A DNA stretch of 7,030 nt from Bacteroidota bacterium (GCA_023433205.1 JAEZDS010000091.1:1-7030); one strand, 5' to 3'; shown: positions 1 through 5,766, counted from the stretch's first letter. Notes: generated by a model from the letters alone, not told the origin. Numbers and translations are program-made.

Positions 1-488
1 GGTTTAACATCGATCTGCGAACCAGGAAGGAATGCTTCGATACCAAACACATCAACAATAAGACCACCTTTGGTACGGCATTTAACAAAGCCTTTAATAA
101 CTTCATCATTTGCAAGGGCTTCGTTAACACGGTCCCAGCTTTTACCGGCGCGGGCTTTTTTGTGGGAAAGCACCAGCTGACCCTGCGCGTCTTCTGCGTG
201 ATCTACAAAAACTTCTACCTTATCGCCGATCTTAAGATCGGGATTATAGCGGAATTCTGACAAGGGAACTACCCCGTCGGATTTGTAACCAATGTTTACA
301 ACAACTTCGCGGTTGTTTTTCGCAACCACAGTACCTTCAAGGATCTGAAGGTCTTCAATAGTGCTTAATTTTTGACTGTACAATTCATCCAGCTTTTCTT
401 TTTCTGAGGCTGTATAATTGTCTTGTTTTTTACCGATCGAACTCCAGTCGAAATCCGGGTTACCTACTGTAGGGGCTTTTTCTGCCAT
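1..488 (-). CDS. rpsA: 30S ribosomal protein S1, N-terminal part (runs off the left edge)
   Basis: The minus strand reads open from an ATG at 488-486 to the window edge, giving 162 codons. Residues 1-45 are an acidic and lysine-rich N-terminal extension. The first S1 (OB-fold) repeat spans about residues 47-113, with ILEGTVVAKNNREVVVNIG followed by KSDGVVPLSEF. A second repeat begins near residue 129 (VIKGFVKCRTKGGLIVDVFGIEAFLPGSQ), the typical pattern of successive S1 domains. S1 binds mRNA on the small ribosomal subunit and helps translation initiation. In Bacteroidota, whose mRNAs mostly lack Shine-Dalgarno sequences, its role in start-site choice is thought to differ from that in enteric bacteria. 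The remaining repeats lie outside the window. It is divergent from the ATPase gene, with a 398-base gap. The identification is firm; only the 3' extent is unknown. Confidence 0.96.
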   Translation of the reverse strand, partial: MAEKAPTVGNPDFDWSSIGKKQDNYTASEKEKLDELYSQKLSTIEDLQILEGTVVAKNNREVVVNIGYKSDGVVPLSEFRYNPDLKIGDKVEVFVDHAEDAQGQLVLSHKKARAGKSWDRVNEALANDEVIKGFVKCRTKGGLIVDVFGIEAFLPGSQIDVK

Positions 489-502
489 TCTAAAAAATTG
501 TA

Positions 503-525
503 TCAGGACATTCAGGCTGACCTGA
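503..525 (-). promoter_or_regulatory. Small hairpin in the rpsA 5' leader with two competing 3' arms
   Basis: In the rpsA mRNA sense, a 5' arm UCAGG (525-521) can pair with CCUGA at 516-512 through a 4-base loop, or with a second CCUGA at 507-503. The two pairings exclude each other. The nearer hairpin ends 23 bases before the rpsA start codon. A two-codon frame, ATG-TCC-stop (511-503), lies over the second arm. S1 is known to repress its own synthesis in proteobacteria. A similar role here is inference, and 5-bp stems are weak. Confidence 0.3.
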
Positions 526-572
526 GAGATTTAACAATAAATTGTGCGTTTATGCCTAAAATAAACGGGCTA

Positions 573-580
573 CAAATATA
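573..580 (-). promoter_or_regulatory. Predicted rpsA promoter, -7 element
   Basis: The minus strand reads TATATTTG, an exact match to the Bacteroidota -7 consensus TAnnTTTG used by the primary sigma factor. It would start transcription near 566-569, leaving an rpsA leader of about 80 bases. No clear TTG -33 element is seen at the usual spacing, so the call rests on the -7 box and its position. Confidence 0.55.
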
Positions 581-820
581 ACGAGAATAAAATGGGAGCC
601 GGGGAAAATCAACCAATTTATATTGTTGAAAATCAGCATTTTAATAAATTTAACAGCTTCCTGATCTTTGCAGGTAGAAGCAAGGGCTTGCTCTCCGGCA
701 CAGTGAATATGTGCGCGTTGAACACACATAAACTGTGAAGAAAGAACCAGCAAAACAGAAAAAAGCGGTTGTAAAAGAGGGGAAAAACACTTCATAAAGT
801 AGCAATGTGAAACAAATTAT

Positions 821-861
821 AACCTTGAAATATTCAAATTTCATTTGAATATTTCAAGGTT
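821..861. repeat. Left palindrome, perfect 19-bp stem and 3-base loop
   Basis: The arm AACCTTGAAATATTCAAAT (821-839) is followed by TTC and then by its exact reverse complement (843-861). All 19 pairs match. It is AT-rich and not followed by a T run, so it does not look like an ordinary intrinsic terminator. Its right arm covers the position expected for the -33 element of the ATPase promoter. It could form a hairpin in RNA or single-stranded DNA, or bind a symmetrical protein. Confidence 0.95.
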
Positions 862-874
862 CGAGAAAATATAC

Positions 875-882
875 TAGTTTTG
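875..882 (+). promoter_or_regulatory. Predicted ATPase gene promoter, -7 element
   Basis: TAGTTTTG matches TAnnTTTG exactly and lies 13 bases after the left palindrome. Its last base is only 4 bases before the GTG start codon at 887, so the transcript would begin at or next to the start codon (leaderless or almost so). No TTG is seen at usual -33 spacing; that position falls inside the palindrome. Confidence 0.45.
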
Positions 883-886
883 TTTT

Positions 887-2056
887 GTGTTCACAAGAGC
901 CATAACAAAATCAGTTGCCCGCTACGCGAAAGAATTTCCGGTGATTGCAATTCTGGGCCCACGTCAGGTTGGCAAAACCACGCTGGTAAAGGGATTGTCG
1001 CGAACTCTAAAACGTTCAACACATTACCTTGATCTTGAACTTAGCAGTGATTATGGCAGAATTAATCAGGATGCCGAGCAGTATCTGATGATGTATAATG
1101 ATGAGTGCGTAATAATTGACGAGATCCAACGAATGCCGCGGTTGTTTCCATTGCTGCGTGCATTGGCTGATGATAAAAATTACCCTGCGAGTTTTATTTT
1201 AACAGGTTCGGCTTCGCCTGAACTTCTGAAAGGGGCAACTGAAAGTCTGGCCGGAAGGATCTATTATTTTTATCTTAATCCTATCGGCAGGCACGAGCTC
1301 CCACCTGATTTCAGCACGCGCAAACACTGGCTTCGTGGAGGCTTCCCTCGTGCGCTTACTATAAAGACCAACAGTATGGCTATGGCATGGCTTGAAGCTT
1401 TTCTTACAGCCTATGTTGAACGAGACCTGCCTATGCTTTTTGATGTGAGGATCTCACCTGTATTGATGCGAAAGTTATGGGCCATGTTAGCGCATCTGCA
1501 TGGCACACCCTTAAACGCTGAAAGACTGGGAGGATCGCTTGACGTTACCGGCACAACTGTAAAAAGGTACCTCGATTATCTGGAGGGTGCTTTTCTTATA
1601 AGAAGGCTTCCCCCCTATTATGTGAATTCGGGTAAAAGGCTTGTAAAATCGCCCAAGGTGTATATTAACGATAGCGGAATTCTGCACCACTTGCTGAGGA
1701 TTGGCAGCGAAAAAGAATTACTTGGTCACCCCTCGGCCGGTCTTTCGTGGGAGGGATATGTTATTTCGCAGATCATTTATGCAGCGCGGGCCCGGACCGA
1801 TGCCTACTTTTACCGCACCCAGGTTGGCGCTGAATGCGATCTGGTACTTGTGCATGGCAACACCGTAAAGGCCTGCATAGAGATAAAACTTAGTCTTGCT
1901 CCGGTTCCCAGCCGGGGATTTTATCAGGCTATTCAGGATCTGGACAGTAGAAAAAATTTTATCATTTGTACTGCAGATGTTGACTACAAGAACAAACACA
2001 AGGTAGTGGTAACAGGACTGGAAACATTTCTTTCCAAATATCTTCCAAAAATCTAA
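887..2056 (+). CDS. ATP-binding protein, AAA_14 ATPase plus DUF4143 domain
   Basis: The 389-residue protein has an N-terminal P-loop ATPase and a C-terminal DUF4143 region. Walker A is GPRQVGKTT (24-32), Walker B is CVIIDEIQ with D78-E79, the sensor-like segment is LTGSAS (105-110), and ESLAGR (119-124) is the conserved arginine segment of this family. A helical, winged-helix-like stretch follows (about 185-240). The C-terminus carries a PD-(D/E)XK-like pattern: E289 (SWEGYV), D318 (GAECDLVL) and E332-x-K334 (IEIK). The family's role is unsettled; nucleic-acid or toxin/antitoxin-like functions have been suggested without a general answer. The start is GTG at 887: an in-frame TAG at 875-877 closes the frame upstream, no ATG intervenes, and the MFTRAI beginning is usual for the family. 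The TAA stop shares its last two bases with the right palindrome. The frame is intact, with no sign of decay. Confidence 0.93.
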   Translation: MFTRAITKSVARYAKEFPVIAILGPRQVGKTTLVKGLSRTLKRSTHYLDLELSSDYGRINQDAEQYLMMYNDECVIIDEIQRMPRLFPLLRALADDKNYPASFILTGSASPELLKGATESLAGRIYYFYLNPIGRHELPPDFSTRKHWLRGGFPRALTIKTNSMAMAWLEAFLTAYVERDLPMLFDVRISPVLMRKLWAMLAHLHGTPLNAERLGGSLDVTGTTVKRYLDYLEGAFLIRRLPPYYVNSGKRLVKSPKVYINDSGILHHLLRIGSEKELLGHPSAGLSWEGYVISQIIYAARARTDAYFYRTQVGAECDLVLVHGNTVKACIEIKLSLAPVPSRGFYQAIQDLDSRKNFIICTADVDYKNKHKVVVTGLETFLSKYLPKI

Positions 2057-2095
2057 CCTTGAAAATTTCAAATCAAATTTGAATTTTTCAAGGTT
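2055..2095. repeat. Right palindrome, near-copy of the left one, 18 of 19 pairs
   Basis: The arm AACCTTGAAAATTTCAAAT (2055-2073) is followed by CAA and then by ATTTGAATTTTTCAAGGTT (2077-2095). One pair is mismatched (T2066 against T2084). Compared with the left palindrome, 35 of 41 positions agree. The outer ten bases of each arm are identical; the changes fall in the loop and mid-stem. The first two bases complete the ATPase stop codon. It may act as an end structure for that mRNA, but no T run follows. Confidence 0.93.
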
Positions 2096-2214
2096 GTGAT
2101 AAGGTGGTTTTTCGTGCGCGCCTTCTCAGATCGCTCTCAAACATGGTGAAACTGTTGAAATTTTGCTATAAAACGTAGCAAGCTGGGGTTTTGATTTCAG
2201 CTATCTTTATGCAA

Positions 2215-3249
2215 ATGAACGACAGCCTCGACCCCTCATCTGAAAACCTGAGTACTACCGACAAAGCTATCGAAAGAGCGCTGCGTCCTACTTTATTCGA
2301 TGACTTCAGCGGGCAGGAAGGCGTTGTGGATAACCTGCGTGTATTTGTTGCAGCGGCTAAACAACGGCAGGAGTCGCTTGACCACGTGCTTCTGCACGGC
2401 CCGCCGGGATTGGGAAAAACCACGCTTGCTCACATCATCAGTAACGATCTGGGTGTAAATCTCCGCGTTAGCAGCGGTCCTGTATTGGATAAACCAGGCG
2501 ACCTTGCCGGATTGCTCACCAATCTTGAACCTTTTGATGTACTTTTTATTGATGAGATCCATCGCCTTAGTCCCGTGGTTGAGGAGTATTTATACTCTGC
2601 CATGGAAGATTTTAAGATCGATATTATGATCGACAGCGGACCCAACGCCAGAACCGTTCAGATCAAACTGAATCCTTTTACGCTTGTTGGTGCCACTACA
2701 AGAAGCGGCCTCCTTACTTCGCCCTTACGTGCGCGATTTGGCATCACCAGCAGACTCAACTACTATAACACCAAGGTTCTCACCCGCATTGTGCAACGCA
2801 GTTCAGAAATACTGAACGTTACTATAAAAGAAGAGGCGGCATTTGAAATTGCCCGGAGAAGCCGCGGAACGCCGCGCATAGCCAATGCCTTATTGAGGAG
2901 GGTGCGTGATTTCGCACAGATCAAAGGTACCGGACAGATAGATCTTGAAATAGCAGCTTATTCACTCAAGGCCTTGAATGTAGATAAGAACGGTCTTGAC
3001 GAAATGGATCACCGCATCCTCAACTGTATAATTGACAAATTCAAGGGAGGGCCCGTTGGTATCAATACAATAAGCACCGCGGTGGGCGAGGAATCAGGCA
3101 CCATAGAAGAGGTGTATGAACCGTTCCTTGTTCAGGAGGGGTACCTGGTTCGGACACCCCGGGGCCGTGAGGCCACCGAAATGGCCTATAAACATCTAGG
3201 CAAGCACCCGGCCTCCAGAACAGGTACACTTTTTAGTGAGGATATCTGA
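2215..3249 (+). CDS. ruvB: Holliday junction branch migration ATPase RuvB
   Basis: RuvB is the hexameric AAA+ motor that, loaded by RuvA, drives branch migration of Holliday junctions in recombination and repair. Numbered from the ATG at 2215 (344 residues), Walker A is GPPGLGKTT (62-70), Walker B is LFIDEIHRL with D113-E114, sensor 1 is GATTR (159-163) and the arginine-finger segment is SPLRARFG (169-176). The C-terminal winged helix includes GGPVGINTISTAVGEE and RTPRGREAT. All expected motifs are present and the length is normal. The frame is open from a TTG at 2191, and another ATG lies at 2209. I prefer 2215 because MNDSLDP resembles Bacteroidota RuvB N-termini. TATCTTTA at 2202-2209 is one base off the -7 consensus and would also favour a late start. 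ruvA and ruvC are not in the window. Confidence 0.95.
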   Translation: MNDSLDPSSENLSTTDKAIERALRPTLFDDFSGQEGVVDNLRVFVAAAKQRQESLDHVLLHGPPGLGKTTLAHIISNDLGVNLRVSSGPVLDKPGDLAGLLTNLEPFDVLFIDEIHRLSPVVEEYLYSAMEDFKIDIMIDSGPNARTVQIKLNPFTLVGATTRSGLLTSPLRARFGITSRLNYYNTKVLTRIVQRSSEILNVTIKEEAAFEIARRSRGTPRIANALLRRVRDFAQIKGTGQIDLEIAAYSLKALNVDKNGLDEMDHRILNCIIDKFKGGPVGINTISTAVGEESGTIEEVYEPFLVQEGYLVRTPRGREATEMAYKHLGKHPASRTGTLFSEDI

Positions 3250-3363
3250 AAACTTTTACCGTGCTCGTTATGCCCTGAACCGGTCAGGCTGCAGGCATGG
3301 CTGTTATAAGCAGCTTTTTACGGATTTACCCTGCCTCACTCACAGATTCCTTAAATATTGCAC

Positions 3364-3371
3364 TATTTTTG
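3364..3371 (+). promoter_or_regulatory. Predicted promoter of the DUF1569 gene, -7 element
   Basis: TATTTTTG matches TAnnTTTG exactly and ends 12 bases before the ATG at 3384. The start of transcription would fall around 3376-3379, giving a leader of only a few bases. It lies inside the longer open frame that begins at 3297, which argues for the later start codon. Confidence 0.5.
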
Positions 3372-3383
3372 CATGCTATAAAT

Positions 3384-3836
3384 ATGAAAAACATCTTCGA
3401 TAAAAGTGTTGCGGAAGAGGTACTTGCCAGGATAGATAAACTTGAACCATCCAGCAAGCCTTTATGGGGTCAGATGAGTGTTGCGCAAATGCTGGCACAT
3501 TGTAATGTAACCTACGAACTGGTTTATGACAACAAACACCGTAAACCCGGTGCCTTTAAGAAGTTTTTGCTGAAGCTCTTTGTAAAGGCGCTGGTTACAA
3601 ATGAAAAACCATATAAAAAAGGCAGTCCTACTGCCCCTGAATTTTTGGTAAAGGACGATAAAGACTTTGAGTCAGAAAGAAAGCGGCTAAAGAATTTTAT
3701 CAATAAAGCCAGTGAAGATGGACGTGGGTTTTTTGAGGGGCGGGAATCGCATTCCTTCGGCAATCTCACCGCTGAGGAATGGAATAATATGTTTTACAAA
3801 CATCTTGATCACCACCTGTCTCAATTCGGCGTATAA
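3384..3836 (+). CDS. DUF1569 family protein (DinB-like four-helix fold)
   Basis: The protein of 150 residues begins MKNIFDKSVAEEVLARIDKL and continues with WGQMSVAQMLAHCNVTYE, the hallmark N-terminal helix pair of DUF1569. The C-terminus reads HSFGNLTAEEW...KHLDHHLSQFGV. H39 with H140 and H144 (an HxxxH pair) fits the metal-binding triad of the DinB/YfiT-like superfamily, so it may bind a divalent metal. No substrate is known for the family. A basic, lysine-rich middle (about 53-80) contains KKFLLKLFVKALV. The frame is open from 3297, but the 29 extra residues (MAVISSFLR...) do not resemble the family and contain the predicted -7 box, so I place the start at 3384. It is cytoplasmic, having no signal peptide. 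The family call is firm, the function unknown. Confidence 0.88.
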   Translation: MKNIFDKSVAEEVLARIDKLEPSSKPLWGQMSVAQMLAHCNVTYELVYDNKHRKPGAFKKFLLKLFVKALVTNEKPYKKGSPTAPEFLVKDDKDFESERKRLKNFINKASEDGRGFFEGRESHSFGNLTAEEWNNMFYKHLDHHLSQFGV

Positions 3837-3879
3837 GTGCATCTTGCTAGTGTTGTGCCACAAAAATAGCTTGTAAAAC

Positions 3880-3891
3880 AGGTAGCTACCT
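3880..3891. promoter_or_regulatory. 12-bp perfect palindrome overlapping a -7 element
   Basis: AGGTAGCTACCT is its own reverse complement and shares its last five bases with the -7 box of the following gene. The position would suit a repressor site. About one or two such 12-mers are expected by chance in 7 kb, so the support is mainly its location. Confidence 0.25.
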
Positions 3892-3894
3892 TTG
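3887..3894 (+). promoter_or_regulatory. Predicted promoter of the phosphatase-family gene, -7 element
   Basis: TACCTTTG matches TAnnTTTG exactly and ends 14 bases before the ATG at 3909, implying a leader of roughly 8-10 bases. A TTG at 3871-3873 is closer than the usual -33 spacing, so the upstream element is uncertain. Confidence 0.55.
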
Positions 3895-3908
3895 GTTTTC
3901 CATAATTT

Positions 3909-4964
3909 ATGCAGAACTTAGTATTATTTCAGATCGCGCTCAGCTTTGTGCTGGTAATTGCTGTGTGGCTGCCCTTTGTAAGAAGCGATTACTGGATCTT
4001 CCGGATACTGGAATACCCCCGTTTTCAGAAGTTCATACTTTGCCTGCTTGTATCAGTTTCCTGGCTTTTTACTGTAGGCGACAAGGCCATTGAAATTACA
4101 TCCAGCATTTTACTGGGCATTAGTTCAATTTATTTGTTCTACAAGATTTTGCCCTATACTGTTTTTTCTCGGAAGGAAATGAAAACAGTGAATGAAAACA
4201 AGTCTGGAGCCAGCCTCAAGCTCTTTGCAGCGAATGTTTATATGGATAACAACAATTTTTCGAAAATGCTGCAACAAATAAAGCGTTGTGATCCCGACCT
4301 GATATTTCTTGTAGAAACAGATCAAAAGTGGCAGACAGCGATGGATGTACTTTTGAAGGAATACCCATACGCCCTTCAACAGCCTCAGGACGACACTTAT
4401 GGGATGCTGTTATACAGCAGGTTTGTTTTTAAGCAGGCAGAAATAAAACATATAGTTGAGCCGCATCTGCCATCTGCAGATGTGGTATTTACGCTGCCTA
4501 CAGGAACTGATATTCAATTATGGGGTTTACATCCCAAACCACCGGTACCGGGAGAGGATGAACGCAGCACCGCCAAAGACAAAGAATTGATGATTGTTGC
4601 GGAGATGGCCGCCAAAAGCAAATTGCCGGTTATCGTTGCAGGCGATCTGAATGATGTTGCCTGGAGTTATACCACAAAACTTTTCAGAAAAACAAGCCGT
4701 TTGATAGATCCCCGCAGAGGCCGGGGTTTTTACAGCACATTTTCAGCGAAAAATCCCATTCTCCGGTTTCCGCTTGATTATGTGTTTTGTTCAAACGATT
4801 TTGGACTGATAAAAATGAAAAGGCTGCCAAAGAATGGTTCTGATCACTTTGCCATGTTTATTCATTTGCAGTATGATACAGAACTGAAACAGCTGCAGCA
4901 AAAACCTGAAAAAAATTCCAAAACAACACGCGATGCCAATGATAAGAAAAACGCAGCGGCCTGA
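3909..4964 (+). CDS. Membrane-anchored endonuclease/exonuclease/phosphatase (EEP) family protein
   Basis: The 351-residue protein has three hydrophobic segments (about 4-24, 42-58, 64-82), then an EEP domain (about 103-320). The full DNase I-like catalytic set is visible: N109 (AANVYMDN), E136 (FLVETD), H208 (WGLHPKPP), D246 and N248 (AGDLND), D290 (PLDYVF) and S311-D312-H313 (GSDHF). This fold hydrolyses phosphodiester or phosphomonoester bonds with a divalent metal. The actual substrate, whether nucleic acid, a lipid head group or an inositol-type phosphate, cannot be read from the sequence. The membrane anchor points to work at the inner membrane; which side the domain faces is not determined. 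The last 30 residues are a charged, Lys/Gln-rich tail, probably disordered. The methyltransferase gene follows after 37 bases and may be co-transcribed. Confidence 0.88.
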   Translation: MQNLVLFQIALSFVLVIAVWLPFVRSDYWIFRILEYPRFQKFILCLLVSVSWLFTVGDKAIEITSSILLGISSIYLFYKILPYTVFSRKEMKTVNENKSGASLKLFAANVYMDNNNFSKMLQQIKRCDPDLIFLVETDQKWQTAMDVLLKEYPYALQQPQDDTYGMLLYSRFVFKQAEIKHIVEPHLPSADVVFTLPTGTDIQLWGLHPKPPVPGEDERSTAKDKELMIVAEMAAKSKLPVIVAGDLNDVAWSYTTKLFRKTSRLIDPRRGRGFYSTFSAKNPILRFPLDYVFCSNDFGLIKMKRLPKNGSDHFAMFIHLQYDTELKQLQQKPEKNSKTTRDANDKKNAAA

Positions 4965-5001
4965 TCGGGAAGGGTCTGTTTTATTGATAACTTAGCTGCG
5001 G

Positions 5002-5766
5002 ATGTTCCATTTTTTACTTCGCACAATTCCCCGGCCGCTGCTGATAAAGCTGAGCCTGCTTTTCAGCAAGATCGCTCCCTTGCTTTATTATGGCAATAGG
5101 TATGAAGATCCTATCAGCGGCAGAACTTACAGGAAATTTTTGCCCTACGGTTATTCAGGCAAAGCAAAAAGAAAAAACGTTCTGTGCCCCGGCAGTCTTT
5201 CTCTTGAACGTCACCGGCTGCTTTGGCTATACCTGAAAGCCAGGACGGATTTTTTCTCTGCACCCCATAAGGTGCTGCACATTGCCCCCGAACAATGCTT
5301 TTACAAGCGTTTCAGGGCCATGAAAAACCTTGATTACACAACTGGAGATTATAACAGTCCTATCGCTGATATACATTTTGACCTGCACAATGCGCCATTT
5401 AAAGACAATACTTTTGATGTGATATTTTGTAATCATGTGTTAGAGCATGTAGAAGACGCAGATCAGTGCATGCGGGAATTATACCGGGTAATGCAACCCG
5501 GTGGCTGGGGTATCTTTCAAGTGCCACTTGATACTACAAGAGAAAGAACTTACGAGGATAAAACGATCACTTCACCTGAGGAGCGGGAAAAACACTTCTG
5601 GCAGAAAGATCATGTACGCTTGTTCGGATTGGATTACAAGGACAGACTGGCGGCTGCGGGATTTGAGGTAAAGGTGGATGGTTTTGTGAATGAACTCGGT
5701 CCTGAACTTGCAGACCGCTACAGGTTACCTGCCGGAGAGATGATCTATTTCTGCAGTAAGGTTTAG
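5002..5766 (+). CDS. Class I SAM-dependent methyltransferase (type 11-like)
   Basis: The protein of 254 residues has a Rossmann-fold methyltransferase core. VLHIAPE (91-97) takes the place of the glycine-rich motif I. TGDYNSP (114-120) contains the acidic residue of motif II, DVIFCNHVLEHV (139-150) is motif IV, and VMQPGGWGIFQVP (163-175) is the post-IV strand. The N-terminal part reads EDPISG...YRKFLPYG...NVLCPGSLSLERHRLLWLYL. Relatives, as I recall them, often carry two Cys-x-x-Cys pairs here. Only C62 remains, with D36, S39 and S65 at the other ligand places, so no zinc site is expected. The first 30 residues are hydrophobic and basic and may touch the membrane. The substrate is unknown. 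Its stop overlaps that of the converging acyltransferase gene by 4 bases. Confidence 0.88.
   Translation: MFHFLLRTIPRPLLIKLSLLFSKIAPLLYYGNRYEDPISGRTYRKFLPYGYSGKAKRKNVLCPGSLSLERHRLLWLYLKARTDFFSAPHKVLHIAPEQCFYKRFRAMKNLDYTTGDYNSPIADIHFDLHNAPFKDNTFDVIFCNHVLEHVEDADQCMRELYRVMQPGGWGIFQVPLDTTRERTYEDKTITSPEEREKHFWQKDHVRLFGLDYKDRLAAAGFEVKVDGFVNELGPELADRYRLPAGEMIYFCSKV

Larger units (their letters stand above)
489..886. other. Intergenic region between rpsA and the ATPase gene
   Basis: These 398 bases hold, from left to right, the rpsA leader with a small hairpin (503-525), an rpsA -7 promoter element (573-580, minus), an AT-rich stretch of about 240 bases without a convincing gene, a 41-base palindrome (821-861) and the ATPase -7 element (875-882). 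A 79-codon minus-strand reading frame (795-556) starts with a hydrophobic, signal-peptide-like run. It ends in low-complexity hydrophobic sequence and overlaps the rpsA promoter, so I do not call it a gene. Confidence 0.7.
821..2095 (+). mobile_element. Putative one-gene cassette: ATPase gene bounded by two related palindromes
   Basis: The 1275-base segment starts with one 41-base palindrome (821-861) and ends with another (2055-2095), and the only gene between them is the AAA_14/DUF4143 ATPase. The two palindromes agree at 35 of 41 positions. There is little spare sequence: 25 bases between the left palindrome and the start codon, and the stop codon overlaps the right one by two bases. No transposase is present, and I see no target-site duplication immediately outside the palindromes. 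The fit to a discrete cassette is seen in the sequence. Mobility is inference. Alternatively, the palindromes could be regulatory or terminator-like sites that evolved with the gene. Confidence 0.35.

Noticed and set aside
556..795. Minus-strand frame of 79 codons with a hydrophobic, signal-like N-terminus
   Set aside because: It runs through the rpsA -7 box, ends in low-complexity hydrophobic sequence, resembles no family I know, and the nearest -7-like sequence upstream (near 813-821) has the wrong internal spacing.
650..844. Second minus-strand frame of 64 codons beginning inside the left palindrome
   Set aside because: It overlaps the previous frame in another phase and its start lies in the hairpin; no family resemblance.
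821..861. Left palindrome as an intrinsic terminator or a CRISPR-like repeat
   Set aside because: No T run follows the stem, there are only two copies 1.2 kb apart, and a gene rather than spacers lies between them.
807..2100. Target-site duplication around the palindrome cassette
   Set aside because: The bases directly outside (AATTAT on the left, GTGATA on the right) do not match; the GTGA found on both sides lies at different distances from the palindromes.
2143..2178. Eleven-residue frame (MVKLLKFCYKT) before ruvB, a possible leader peptide
   Set aside because: Such short frames are expected by chance, and no attenuator structure or regulatory codon run accompanies it.
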